A stretch of 64,000 nt of DNA. Source: Vitellaria paradoxa (taxonomy: Eukaryota > Streptophyta > Magnoliopsida > Ericales > Sapotaceae). Made by a program: the position numbers and the translations under genes. Below, one piece after another: positions 48,902 through 62,320 of this stretch. Within the stretch, counting starts at the first letter, position 1; the number at the start of each line of letters is the position of its first letter. The notes under the pieces are model-generated. The model did not search any database. It was not told where the DNA came from and was given only the letters and a program-made list of their open reading frames with translations. The stretch covers positions 7,436,453-7,500,452 of the forward strand of contig CM034242.1 in assembly GCA_019916065.1 (NCBI GenBank). Reading direction: 5' to 3'.

Positions 48902-51900
48902 ATGGAATCAAAGTGGGTTAAAGTATCGGATAATGATCATGGAATAATTGCTAAATCAGTGAAAAGAAAGGCAGGCCAGTGTGCATCAAATATAATTGGA
49001 GCAAGCCATAAGGTGTTGTCACTCCGACCCAAGCATAACTCATTGTTTAAAAGGCTTGGTAAGCAGAAGAGGTTGGATGGATGCAATACCAAGTGTGGGG
49101 TACACTTGAGAAAATCTATTCTCAAGAACTATTCAGATTTTAAGAAAAGTGGCTTGCCACAGCGTTTGTTGTTTTATCAGAATGGTGAATGGAATGATTT
49201 TCCTCAGGATATTGTTGAATTGGTCAAGGAAGATTTCCGAATGAAGAAAGCTGCAATCGAGGTGCAGTTCAATGGGTGCCATTTAATGCTAGATATCTTG
49301 TATATGGTACAAGTGGACTTGAAGACGGGTTCCCATAAACCTATAGCTTGGATTGATGAAGCAGGTAGTTGTTTTTTTCCTCAATTGCACTCCACTAATT
49401 ATGGAATGCATGAATGTAATCAACCTGAGCTTAGTAAAGATGAAGAATTACTGGATCCGGAGTCAAATGGGACCCAAGAAATTAAGTTGCATCTTCAAAT
49501 TGAAATAGATGGAGGCAATAACTTTAACTTGGAGGAATGTGTGGAAGAGTCAAATGTTCGTCCTAATCGGATTAACACTGACCAAAAGTTTGGTGGAACT
49601 CATGATGAGTTGGTTGCAAATGACAATTGCGAGAAAAATTTTGATGCAAAAATGGAAGAGATGGTTGAGGAAGTTCAACAGTTTAGTAAACATATATCAT
49701 CTAACTTTGAAGATGTTTGTGGACCTGTGGATTCAGATATTGTGAAAAATATGTTTGTTAGAGCCACAAGCACATCCTTAAATGCAAACATAATAAAAAT
49801 TACCCGATGCTCTAGTAATATGATGCGAAATCGTTGGGAAATTTTTGAGAAACAGGTTGAGATTACTCAAAAGTGTCGCGGGGATGCAAATGTTCGGTTT
49901 GCCTGGCTTGCTTCTACTAAAGAAGCACTGTCTAGTCTCATGGTCTATGGGCTTGCGGATTATGGATCCATAATGAAGACAACATTTGGTGTTGGAGTTC
50001 ACCTCACATCTATAAAATATGCTGTCACCAGGTTTGCATACACTCCTTTTTGTTCTTTGGATTTGTATAAGCAACAACTTGATATGTTTGGCAAAATCTT
50101 TGATTAAGATGATTCTATGGATTGTTTGTGTTTCTTTAAAGAAGTATTATTTATTTATTTAATTTTCTTATTTCTGTTTATCAACTTAGCAATATGCTTT
50201 TTGATACTGATTTTTTTTTTTTTTTGGTTGTGACAGTGCAAATTATTGTGATGCCGATGAAAATGGAATACGACATATGGTGCTTTGTCGTGTCATATTA
50301 GGAAACGTGGAACTTGTTCACCCTGGATCTAAACAATTTCATCCTAGTAGTGAAACCTTTGATAGTGGAGTTGATGATCTACAAAATCCTAGTCATTATA
50401 TTGTTTGGATCATGAATACAAACACACACATCTATCCTGAATATGTTGTCAGTTTCAAGTTTCCTCACAATCCTGAAGGTGCTACTTGATACCTTATCTA
50501 AAATTTCCATGTTTTGTGGTTCATCCACCCTTTATTTTTATCTTGATACCCTCCATTTCATCATTTGGATGGATGAGTCAACTTCGGGTATAACCTTAAA
50601 CTTACGGTCAGTGGGACACAAATTTATGAGAGCTCTATGAATCTAATACTTTCTTAAACTTTTTTTTTCTAATATTATACTTCTCACCGTTTCAGTTTGC
50701 ACTAAATCCTGCTTAAGGATCTCATCTTTTAATTGTGACAATTAAGGGCCAAATGATTTTTTTTTCTTACTGGGAGCTTTCGTTAAGGTTTTATCATTAA
50801 ATGGCCATGTGGTTAGCTTAAAAAAAAGTTTCACATGGCAATTTACTAGATGAAATGATAATGCAGTTCAAAAATTTATAAATACTAGGGTTTAGTTACA
50901 ATTAAAGGATGTGATCCTAAGCTATTTCTTGTAAAATTTAGAGGTTCAAAATGTAATTTACCCCGTTTTAAAAATAAATATATCTTTGAGACAGCTTGTG
51001 GTATTCTAGTGCTTAACTTTCTTGACGCTGCTACAGGAGCTCTGGTTGAGAAAAATGGCATTTTAAATGATCCAGGAGCTTCTGCTTGTCAGGGACATCA
51101 TCAGGGTCAATTCCAACCTGATTCATCTTCAACTGTATCGGTAAGTCTTCACATGCGGTAAAAGTCTCATCCATTCCAGGTCTTTCTTGCTAATATTGTC
51201 AAGTGGACAGCAAATATTCAATGGGAACGGTTACGAATCTCTGTCCTTTCTGCTTAGTATGTTAATGTAAGGAGCAACTGGAAGTTTTTTGTGTCGGCAC
51301 AAGCTGATAGCACCGAGACACCATAACCCAGAGTTTTCTCTGAGAGTCCAGGAGCTGAGCTAAAGCCTGAGATTTTAATTGTTATGCAAGCAGGCCTGGA
51401 CCCGCAAAAGAGGTTTGGCTGGCTTTACTGGAGACTGGTTTATGGCCTAACTGCTACTATGTCTGTGTTAGAATTGTGTCTACCTGCGAAACGGTGGAAT
51501 GACTATTACAAGCAACATGTGGATGTATAGGCCTTTGAACTTCAGTTGTTCACTAGTTGATTCATTATAAACATAGTTCAAAGTCATGGTTGCGACAACC
51601 ATCTTAGTCATTTAATTTTTGATGCTGTCATGGCATTGCGTCGCGGTATTGGTCAATACATAACGATTAGCTAGTTGTTGGATTCAAAAAGTTCAAATGG
51701 AAAATGTGGCTGATATTCCCTTGTTTCCCGTTATTTCGCTGATATATGGTCCGATATCTTGTTGTCCCCTGAGATATTGCCTGGTATGGTTTGAGACGTG
51801 GACATTTTTTCATTAAAATATTCATCTCTTGCTTCTTTATCATGTTTATTCAAAGTTCCATATGGTTTGAGTGTTTTGGTTTTCTTCTTGTCAATTTTTA

Positions 51901-53390
51901 GGAGGTTTTCCTTCTTTAATAGTTACACTTACCATTTATGTAGGAGAAAAATAACCATTTTTGCCAAGATTTGGAAAACAAATCTCAGTGTAAGGCCCCT
52001 AGTGTTGGTTCGAGCACCTCCAAGGCACCTAAATCCCCTTGGATGCCTTTTGCCATGCTGTTTGATGCCATCTCATGTAAAATGACTCCTAAAAACATGG
52101 AGTTGGTGAATTCTCATTATGACTTATTCAGGGTATGTTGTACTGTCTTCTATTTCTTTGATTTCACCTTGAATATTTTTCCTAATTTTTACTTCTTCTG
52201 GCTTTTTATTTTTATTTTTTATTTTCCACCCTCTTGTTGGAAATATTATTAGAGCAAGAAAATTAGTCGGGATGATTTTATAAAAAAGTTGAGACTGATA
52301 GTTGGGGATCAATTGTTGAAATCTACAATTACGAGCCTCCAGAGCAAGGTACGATACTATGATTTAATCTGTGTTATTAATCTTGTTTGTTGCTGCTGCT
52401 TTTGGCCTTAACTAGTAATTATGATTTATGAGTGTTGCCATGCTTTCATGCCAAACCAATTTGTTAAAGATTTTGTTGGATGCTTGTTACATTAAGCTGA
52501 GTGAAGCTTGCTTAAAATTGAGTGCTGCGAGCTGATCCATACTGAAGCTTCCCTATCTGTTTGGTAGCTTTGCATATGTATGCAACGGTGCATGCCTCCT
52601 TGCATGTTTAATGCTTCCACTGGGGACTATATTACTTTGGAGTTCTTTTTCTTTCTGGATTTGCTTGAAATCTTAAAGCATAAAGGTTAGAAGCTTTGAC
52701 AAGGCACGAAGTGTAATGCTCATTCTTTAATTTAATTTAATGTCAGGCACCAAGTATCAGCTACACTATCACCTCTTGATAGGGCATTTTTTTTGTCCTT
52801 AGTATTTTATAACATGAATCTTGTGATGTTATCCATTACACTATTTGTACATATTTTGGGCTTGAGAATGCTTGTAGAAGAGCCTCTGTTTGTAGGACTA
52901 GTTTTGGTGTGGGACTGGTCCAGCGGAGACAACCTATATAGCACAGAAGTAAGACTACAATCCTCGTCTCGCGTTACCTGGGTATCATAAAGTGGGTTGT
53001 GAGCTGAGAAAATCAATGATGGTTGGGAACTATTGCCTAACATGCCAAGATAACAATTTATATGCACGCACACATCATAGGAAATCTAGCAGTAACTCGT
53101 TCCCCCCTCCCCCTCCCCCCCCCCCCCCAAAAAAAAAGAGAGGAAAAAAAAAACTTTTTTCCTCTCTCATCGATGTGATTGGTAATTGACGTTCCATTTC
53201 TTTGATTCTATGTGATCTGCTGAGTGAATTTTGCATTTGTGCTAGTACGGGCAAGAAGTCAAGAACTTATAGGGACATATCATATATTTGTGAAGAGTTT
53301 TTGAGTTTTGAGGTCTTTGTTAATTGTTGGTTATACTTGCAGCTACCATCCAATTCAATGAGCCCCCTGCAAGTGCCCAAGGAGGAGTGA
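48902..53390 (+). CDS. RCD1: RCD1/SRO family protein, WWE-PARP-like-RST, 602 aa
   Basis: Six exons join in phase at GT-AG sites: 48902-50031, 50237-50478, 51037-51140, 51944-52132, 52253-52348 and 53343-53390. They total 1809 bp with the stop. A basic KRK cluster near residue 22 may be a nuclear signal. Residues about 85-160 form a WWE domain ([13 protein letters not shown], then [14 protein letters not shown]). Residues about 290-455 are PARP-like, ending in [18 protein letters not shown] and [14 protein letters not shown]. The C-terminus is an RST domain ([14 protein letters not shown], then [20 protein letters not shown]), which binds transcription factors. Known RCD1/SRO1 proteins are nuclear stress and redox hubs that lack normal PARP activity. 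Length matches Arabidopsis RCD1 (589 aa). RCD1 versus SRO1 cannot be separated without a tree. Further upstream ATGs lie at 48800-48840. Confidence 0.95.
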
Positions 53391-53735
53391 GAATGTTGAG
53401 GCAGATGATGCTGGTTGGCTTTCTTACATCAAATAATGATTTTTTGGCTCTGCTGCTCTTGGCATGGGAAGTTGCTGAGATGAAGTTGTGAACAAACCAG
53501 CTTATGAATATGTAATTTCCTTTTAGCTATTTCCTTTTCAGTTTACCATTCAAGCTTGTTGAACCGGTGCGTTCTGTTTCTTAAGTTTAAATCTCATTTC
53601 CGAATCGTTTCCTAAATTGACTTTCATTTATAAATTTGCTGATGGTGGTAGTTATTAAATTGTCACCTTTCATTTATAGAGTTGCTGATGGTGGTAGGTA
53701 GGTATGAGGTTGTTTTCAGACATCTGAAAGTAGAA

Positions 53736-53776
<41 letters not shown>

Positions 53777-54415
53777 TTCAACCAGCTTACCATTTGTAAT
53801 TTCCTATTGTTCCTAAAAAATAGAATTTCCATGAACTTCTCTGTCTTGAGCTACACGCTTGAGTAGCCCACCCCGGGGTGGACCTAAAAATTTTGTCTTG
53901 TGGGGTAAAATTAAATAAAAGTAAACATTATAAATTTAATGAATAAGAATCAAAAAGAAGATAAAGCTTGGAAGAGATAAGAGATAAGATTAAATCTAGA
54001 TTCTCGAGATGAAGATGAAGATGGAGTTTTTAACATATATTAAAATGGTTAAGGGAAATCAAAAATTTTTACTTTTTCGGAAATTTAGAAATTTAAGAAA
54101 TATCATGTTTATTGTGCGATATTTTTAGGAAACTAAATATTTAAATAAATAATAAAATATACCAAATTTTGTTTTTTAATCATAAAATGTACTTTATTAT
54201 GCACTTAAAAAATATTAAAAAATTAAATGTGTCGCGTATAATTTTCAATAATATATATAGAATATTGGAGTAGGCAATTATATTTATTATGGTATAATGA
54301 TATTTTGGACTTGAAACCTTAAGTTTGGCCATGTGCCTTTTGGACGAATTTGCTCAAAATTTTCACATAAAACACTTTATTTCTTAAAATCAATCAGTTA
54401 AAAAAAATATTTTAA
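53391..54415. other. RCD1/SRO 3' flank
   Basis: The 3' UTR should lie just after 53390. An (AT)17 microsatellite is at 53742-53775. No other gene is seen. Confidence 0.45.
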
Positions 54416-54419
54416 GATA

Positions 54420-55170
54420 GAACTGATAAAATATTTTAATATTTTAAATACCTATATCTAAGAATATAGGTATTTAAAAGACTATAACAACCAATTATCT
54501 CTATAAGGGTATATAAGAATATAAATATACATATATCTAAAATCTGTAATATATATCAATTTAATTGCTTTACATTTAAAATTTATATTTATGCAAAAAT
54601 AATAATAATAATAATAAATGTGTTAGAATTTCTCGTATCTCTCTCTCACAAAGACTATCAATAATCTCAATAAGGATATCTCCATTAAAAGAGTGCAACA
54701 ATTGACTATAACAACTAATATAAGGATTTAAAAAACTACAACAAAGGATATATGAGAATATATATGTATCTAAAATACTATAACAATCAATCATTGATAT
54801 ATAAATATATATATATGTATATATATATTTAAAATACTATAACAATGGTAAGGACACGTTTAGTTAATTGTTTTAAATTTTTTCTTCTAAAATTTATACT
54901 TATTTAAACAAAACTTTAATAATAAATGTGTTAGAATTTCAAAAGGAAATTGTCTTTTTTTTTTTTTATAAAAAAGTTCTCTCCCTAAAAGACAGTAACA
55001 ATCAATTATCTTGACAATGATATATAAGAATATATGAAGATTAAAATAATCAATTATTTTCGTAAGAATCTCTTCTAAAATCTCATCTATAAAATATTAT
55101 AATAATCAATTATCTCATTAACATCCATCAATATATAAAAATATACATATATATATGTGTGTGTGTGTGA
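54420..55170. repeat. Degenerate array of an ACTATAACAA-CAATTATCT motif
   Basis: Variants of this word recur near 54480, 54704, 54777, 54836, 54992, 55045 and 55088, separated by ATATAAGAATATA words at irregular spacing. It looks like an old AT-rich minisatellite. No coding capacity. Confidence 0.5.
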
Positions 55171-56164
55171 GAAAAATTCTGTCCGAAGATTAATCCAAAA
55201 TTTTGAATAGATGTGGTCTCAATATTTTCAAATTTTAAGAAATGGAAACGAGCTAAAGAAAAATAAATTTGGTCTATTTTGAGTCATGTGACTTTGTGGG
55301 GCCCAAGTTTATGATTTGACTTTTTCTAGATAAGAAGTGGAGACCACACTGGGTGACTTATGGGCTTAGTCTTTTGTAAATTATATTACAATTTTACTAA
55401 AATATCCTTAATGCTTTTCAAACTACCAAAGTCTACCATAGCTATGACATTGTCCAAGTGATTTATTTTTTTCCTTAAAAAAAAATGAATTTCATGAAAA
55501 CACTTTTAAATTTAAAGGTGAACTTTCTGAAAGAAAAATATATCTATTAAAATAAAATTTTAAATTCAAAAGTAAATGTACAAAACATAGCTTCTGTTAT
55601 TATAATGTATGCTAAACTTAGACACATACGTTATTGTGTATTTAATTAAAAAGGTTTTAAAAAATAATATAATTACATAAGTTAATTAGTAATAATTGAA
55701 AATATATAAGTAAAGGTTTTCAATTATAAGTCTTTAAAAAAAATTTAAATAAAGCAATAGTTGGGATTATTGGAGAAATTGGTAGTTTAATTAAGGTTTA
55801 AATTTATGATTCAATATTTTTGAAAAAAAAAATTGTGACCTAATTTACTATTATATAGTGTAAATTCAAAATTTTCTCAAACGTAACTTGCTTTAAGAGG
55901 CAAGCGTCAATTAGATCAATTACTAGCGTTTGCTCTATATATTATATTATATTATGTTATATTAGTATGTGCATAGCTAAAAATGAATTTGTAGAATAAA
56001 ATTTGTGTTAATTATATTCCTTGAAAATAAATTTAAACCAACAATAAAATTTAGTTAATATATATAAATTAAATGTTTTATAGGAAATATAATATAATAC
56101 ACATATTTTTAATCTGAAAAAAGCGTAAATACATCTAAATAATTGGATTTTTAATCAAACAATC
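55171..56164. other. AT-rich intergenic DNA, no gene seen
   Basis: Only chance frames and A/T runs are visible. Confidence 0.45.
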
Positions 56165-56400
56165 AAAGATGTAATATTCCCAAATGGACAACCCCTAAAT
56201 CCAAGTGATTTGAGTGTGGATGTAAAGTTAGATTAGGTAAGAGATATAATTTTCCCGAACTGACAACCCCTGAATCCAAATGATTTGAGTGCAGACGTAA
56301 AGTTAGATTAGGTAAAAGATGTGATATCTCCCGACTGGCAACCCCTGAATCCAAACGATTTAAGTGTGGACGTAAAGTTAAATTAGGTAATAAAGTCTTT
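56165..56400. repeat. 75-bp tandem repeat, three copies
   Basis: ACCCCT marks each copy at 56191, 56266 and 56341, exactly 75 bp apart. Each copy contains AATCCAA, GATTT-AGTG and CGTAAAGTTA-ATTAGGTAA. The copies differ by a few bases. The minus-strand frame across it is a periodic product of the repeat, not a recognised protein. Confidence 0.85.
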
Positions 56401-57600
56401 ATATGCAAGTGATTTCATTACTGTCACTTTAACAACGGATCATAATTAAGTGAAATTAAAAAATGAGTGAAATGAAAAATTAATCAACTACATTTTCATT
56501 CCTACTATTACCTTGAATATAAGTCAGCCACTTAAATTTATTTTTTTAATAATCACATTTATTGTTAAATCACGTAACATTTCATGTTCCCATAATACTA
56601 ACACGTTCTAAAGTAACATTACTTGCGAGGAAAATGGTGGCACTGAGTGATTATGCCTTTAATAATTAGTTGTAATTGGCCTATTGATGGAGCGTTGATC
56701 TTAAGAACTCTATAACACCGCCCACTTCCTAATGGATATTTTTCAACTTAATACAATTGGCTCATTGATTTGTCCATATTGAGGTCCTTTGTGGGTTGTT
56801 ATACAAAATAACAGATCACTTTTATGCAATACAAAAAAATAAATAATGGTAAACAAAAATGAATAATGGTAAGCAAACCAGTACAAAAAATACTCACAAT
56901 AAAAGAACACAAGATTTACATAGTTTAATAATTTGGATATGCCCATAAGTACAATTTCACAGGTACAATAAAATATAGTTTTCACTATAAACTCTAACAA
57001 TGGCGTAAGAATTACAAAAAGTGCAGAAAAAACCTTAAAGAACCCTTAGAGAAAACTCTCAACTTGTTCCTAGCCTTTCTCACAATCTTAACCTTAAAAA
57101 ACTTTAATCTGAACTTCTTACAATGTATAATTGTCATAGAATGTATACTTTGAAATTTTAACCAAAATTAGCTTTTGAAACACAGTATAAAATATTATCA
57201 GATTGATGCTTGTAGGAGTAGCCTTCCCATGAGCTTCCAATGAGCACTAGCACAACCAAAAACTCAAAATATACCTTTTGATATTTTCTCGTAATTCAAA
57301 AAATTAAAGTGATCTTTCTACAGATTCCCGCAAAATAATGAATTTGTACTACTATTGTATCATGGAACTTCCTACAAAGTTTGCTTGCTACACTTAGATA
57401 TCTACTCATTTTTTAATGCCTAAATATAACAAGTATGAGTCACAACTCTAACATAACTTCATAAGACTCTATCTACTTGTTTTCAAGGGGGTTTTAGACT
57501 GAGTAAGCACATCAATTTGCTCGTACTTAACCTTAATCAACTAATAAATCATTAAGTTTAATGCATTTTGACCAACTTTTAGATTTGGTTATCATTCACT
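56401..57600. other. Intergenic DNA, possible old LTR debris
   Basis: Around 56910-57050, AAGATTTACATAGTTTAATAA and ACTCTCAACTTGTTCCT-type words resemble LTR leader sequences seen in plant elements. No ends are found. No gene. Confidence 0.3.
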
Positions 57601-57604
57601 CATT

Positions 57605-57900
57605 GTTCGTCAACCAACATTGTAATAAGGATTAAATAACTGGTTGATTTGTAATTCTCTATCACATTAATGTCACAGACCAACATTGTAATCAATCGAA
57701 ATCAAATGACTGGTTAATTTGTAATTCTCTATAACACTAACATCATTAATAATTTATAATTCTCTATAATGCTAACATCATCAACCAACATTGCAACCAA
57801 TCAGGATCAATTCAAATTTGTAATTCTTTGTAATACTAATATCATCAACTGAAATTTGTGATTCTTTGTAACACTAATATCATCAATTTGTTGATGTGAT
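57605..57900. repeat. Degenerate tandem array of TTGTAATTCTCTAT and CAACCAACATTG words
   Basis: TTTGTAATTCT-T-TAA-AC-TAA-ATCA recurs about five times (near 57648, 57718, 57756, 57816 and 57856). CAACCAACATTG-AA recurs near 57610, 57681 and 57781. Spacing is uneven (40-80 bp). Confidence 0.6.
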
Positions 57901-58589
57901 TGTCACATGTCATACTTATACAGTGCCAAGTGTCATGATTGTAGAATTTGAGATTTGAGATATTATTTTTTTAATGTAGAGTTTGAGATTTTAGACATCA
58001 TTTTTTTAAGGAATCAACGTCAAGATTGAAAAAAATGTTGTTGACGATGATAATCTAAGTATATTTCATTACTTACCATTTAAGAGAACATTAAAAATAA
58101 GAGAGAAGCAACTATATTTCATTCTTATTGAATATATGATTGATGATTGAAATTGAGAACATTGATTCTATGTCAATTACAAATAAATGGGCCTACAATT
58201 TAATGGTGAAACTTTTTTGACATTAAAAAAAAAATAAATTCAATGGTCCAAAGGATCATTCAAAATTATTATTTTTCTTAATAGTGGTGTTTGCATTTAG
58301 CCAAAACACTTTTTTTTTTTCTCTCAAAGCATTTTACAAAATCTATCTCCCTCTCTTATAATTTGAAGTTCTAAAATATTTTATGAAAAAAATTTAATAA
58401 AATGAAAGCCACCATTGAAAGAAATCTCTGTATTTATATGTATATTCTTTTAAGTTTTTAAAAAGTCACATTTGAAAGAGAGTAACTATATTGGTATTAT
58501 TATTATATTTAGATAGTAACTCTTACTTATACTTACGATTTATTTAAAAATTCATTTTTGACATATATTTTATACAACTCTATACGAAG

Positions 58590-58815
58590 AAGATTTGTTT
58601 TGATTGAACATAAATGTTTTATAAATAATATTATACATAGACATCTCGAGATAGATTTGTTTTGATTGAACATAAACATTTTATAGGTAACATTATACAT
58701 AGTTATTTTGAGACATAAAACTTTTATAGAGACGATTCTTGTTTGGATTGAACATAAATATTTTGTAGATAATATTATACATACATTGAGATATAAAATT
58801 TTATAGAGACTAAAT
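58590..58815. repeat. Three diverged copies of a GATTGAACATAAA repeat
   Basis: GATTGAACATAAA followed by TTTTATA-ATAATATTATACATA occurs at about 58602, 58664 and 58746. The third copy is farther apart (82 versus 62 bp). No gene. Confidence 0.6.
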
Positions 58816-59089
58816 ATCAAGTAATTTAAGACAACAGAAGTTTTATAGAGTAAATAATTAATTATATAGAGACAGACATTTAAGAATTTTGAAAAACTCT
58901 TAATCTTTCTGTTCATTTTTATCCAATTATAGCTTTTTTTTTCCTATCATTTATCAATTTTTTAAGATATCTAATCTTAATTTTTTTTAGATAAGTTTTA
59001 TCATTTTTTTTACCTTATCAAATATTTAGCCTTATCCCCCAATTTTTTAGCTCTGGCCATACAATCAATGGTTCTCATGTTTGTTATAA

Positions 59090-59720
59090 TCATATATTTA
59101 TATATTATATTCACATTTTCCTCATGTTTATTGTATTTATATATTTATATACTACATTTATATTTTTTGGATAACAAAAATTTAGTGATTTTATTTTTCT
59201 TGGCTTACATACGAAAAGAATTATTTGTGAGCTCTTGTACTTTTATAGACGTTGAGGATTTTAACTGATCATATATTTTGGATAACAAAAACTTAACGAT
59301 TCTTTTTTTCTCTTTGATTACCTGACATGATAAAATATATTTTGAAGTCGTCTTGTACTTTTATAATACATTGAGAATTTTAATTGATTATATATTTTGG
59401 GTAACAAAAACTTAACGATTTTATTTTTCTTAGCTTACATACATGCGATGTCGGTAAATATTGAAATCAACTTGTACTTTTATGATACATTCAACGAATT
59501 ACATATTTTGGATAACAAAAACTTAAGGATTCTATTTTTCCTGCCTTATGTGACATACGAAGAGAATTATTTGTAAGTTATTTGTGAGTTATGTCAGTAA
59601 ATATTAAAGCCGTCTTGCAATAAATTAAGAGTTTCAACCTATTATATATTTTGGATAATAAAAACTTAATAATTCTGTTTGGCTTGCGTGATACGCTAAG
59701 AAATTTATTTGTGAGTTGGG
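59090..59720. repeat. Diverged tandem array, unit about 110-145 bp
   Basis: TATTTTGGATAACAAAAACTTAA recurs with variation at about 59160, 59273, 59393, 59501 and 59648. Each copy is followed by TTATTTTTC-T-GCTTACAT and CTTGTACTTTTAT words. An outlying copy is at 60085-60200. The short open frames here come from the repeat. Confidence 0.7.
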
Positions 59721-61979
59721 TGAATATTGAAATCTCTAAATTTAATTTTAAAAAACTTTATTTATCCAACACCCAAATTTATCTAAATGTAGCTTTTTTA
59801 TCATTTATCGTGCTCTATTTTTATCATTTATTATTTTTATAATTTTTAATCACTTATCATTTATCCAACTTGATAAGCCTTATTATTATTATTATTATCA
59901 TCATTTATCCAACTTTAAATTTTTTTTTAGATGGGTCTTTTCATTTTATAAATAAATCTTATAAAAAATTCACACCCCAATTTTTTTTGGTCTGCCCTGT
60001 ATTTAATTATCCTCATGGTTTATATATTTATATGTTACATTCATATATATTGAATTTCTTAACTTATATATTCATATATGTTACATTCATATATTTTAAA
60101 TAACAAAAACTTAACAAGCCCTTTTTTGGGGGGGCTTACAAAGAAAATTATTTGTTATCTAATGGATGTCAAGTGAATGTTGAAGTCGTCTTGTACTTTT
60201 ACAAGCTAATTTGGATCTAAGCTAATTTTGCCTTGTACTTTCAATCAATATTGCTTGTTTGATTTCTTAACATATATATCATTTACTTTATGAATTATTG
60301 TTATCCAATAGTTGTAAATTTATTGTGATGATTTTACGGAATATTCTTAACCATCATACATTTATTTGTTAATGTTATATGTTTTTGTAATCTATATTAT
60401 TATATTTTAAAAATAAAATAAAAAAATTAATTTCTTTTAGAACAAAATTTTGAGAAAATTATTTATTATGTATAGAGATACGTATGCGTTTTTAATTTAA
60501 AAGATCGCATTTGTTAATGAGTACCAGGGAACACTTATTAAAAACTAATAAGAATATGCTATTTGTTTATTTTTTATTTTAATCAAAAGAAATTAAAAAA
60601 TTTAATAAATTTTATTAGTTGTAGAATAGTGTATTATCTATATTAATCTTCATCTGATAAGAAAAAATATTTTATATTCTCATTGCATTCAAAATCATGA
60701 TTTATTCAATAGAAATAGTCTTTATGTATGTGATTATGTTTTGCATATTTATTTGAATTTGTTGTTTCATATTTTTTTTTTACCTGTAACGTAGGAGTTT
60801 GATTTGTTTTAATAATTTTACTTCAAAAAAAGAATTATAGGTAATTTGTAATTTCACCTTAAAAAAAAGATAACTTATCAATTAATATAAATAAACCCCT
60901 CTCTCTCTCTTTTTTTTTTTTGTTTGAATTCTACAATTCATAAAATTTGTAAAGTCTTTATTAGTAAGTGACATATTTTTGTTGACTCTTAGGAGATCTT
61001 GTTAACAGGACCCTTAAAAGATTTCCCTTAACTAAGAAATTCCATAAATTGGTTTAGTTATTTCGTTATTTTTTTTTCATGCACAACTGTTCAGTTTCAT
61101 ATTTTGAGTAGAAGTGAACAAAATGTAAATAATAATAATAATAAAAATAATAATAATAATTTGGAGTAGAAGTGAAAAAATGTTAAATAATAATAATAAT
61201 AATAATAATTGCTAAATTACTTTTAATTAAATATAAAAAATGAGATAAAATACTCCGTTATTCAGTTATTTAATTTTTTTAAACGATAAAATTATCTTTT
61301 AATATTTTAAATTTCTTTTAAAAATCATAAAATTAATAAAGAATTAAAAATAAAATTTTTCCTTTTTCAAACACTAACAAAATTAACCTTTTAGTAGCTA
61401 GTTAAAAAAAACAAAAGAAATTTTTTTTTTTCAAACTGGGTATTATGTAATATATTTGTAGCTTTTTTTTTTCTTTCCCTAATTAGGTCTTATGTGATCT
61501 GCCGTTCAAAAAATATATATAATTATGATACTTAACAAACATTTATGAACATCTAGTCATAGATGATTGCATGAATTTTAAAAATACAATTATATTGAAA
61601 CTCTAATTTTGAAATAGTAGAATTCCTTTGTAAACTTACCCTTAATATTATATGAGTTTTATATACATTGAAGACTCTAACCATGAGGTTTGCACCTAAA
61701 ACAAATACTAGGTAATGAATTTTATGTATTCTGTACTTTATCTATTGCTAAAATAATTTAATTTATTGAGTATAAAGTTTTGTGTTATCTTTTTATAAAA
61801 GGAAAAGATTTGAATATATTTGGTATAGATGCAATAAGCCAATTTACTTTCACACTAATATACTGTTAAACTGTAATTGTAAATAATAATTTTCTCTTTT
61901 TATTTTTTTAGTATTGTTGATGTGATAGTTATAGTTGAGAACATTAATTACAAATGTGATGTCAATGGCAAATATTAGT
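59721..61979. other. AT-rich intergenic DNA with microsatellites
   Basis: It holds (TTA)n at 59880-59899, a small CCC-TTTTTT-GGGGGGGG tract near 60119-60134, and a duplicated GAGTAGAAGTGAA...(ATA)n block at 61106-61160 and 61163-61209. No gene. Confidence 0.45.
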
Positions 61980-62320
61980 TAAAATATTCTAAGTGGATAT
62001 TGGTTGAAATATGAAATACTCTAGGTAAATACTCCAGCTTGATAAAGATATGTTGAAATACTTGCTCTTGGTGGATATGGGTTGAAATACTTGAGGCATC
62101 GGGTTGAAATACTTACTCCTCAGTTGAGATACTCATGTTGATAAATATCATTAAAATGCTTATTAAAATATTTATCTGTTGAAATACTATAAATATCGGT
62201 TAAAATACTTTATGTTAATAAAATACTTAACTTCAAGTAGATATCCAGATAAATATCGGATCGATTGAAATATTCTAGATAGATATCAGTTGAAATACTT
62301 AATGAGAGAGAAATAACTGA
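61980..62320. repeat. Irregular array of a GTTGAAATACT motif
   Basis: GTTGAAATACT or close variants occur about ten times between 62000 and 62305 (for example near 62052, 62082, 62104, 62179 and 62290), interleaved with GATAAATATC/GGATAT words at 20-50 bp spacing. Not a simple period. No coding capacity. Confidence 0.6.

Noticed and set aside
49982..50107. Continuation of RCD1/SRO exon 1 to the stop at 50107
   Set aside because: The CCAG/GTTTGC donor at 50031 joins in phase to the exon carrying YCDADENG, restoring the family sequence. The read-through tail matches nothing known.
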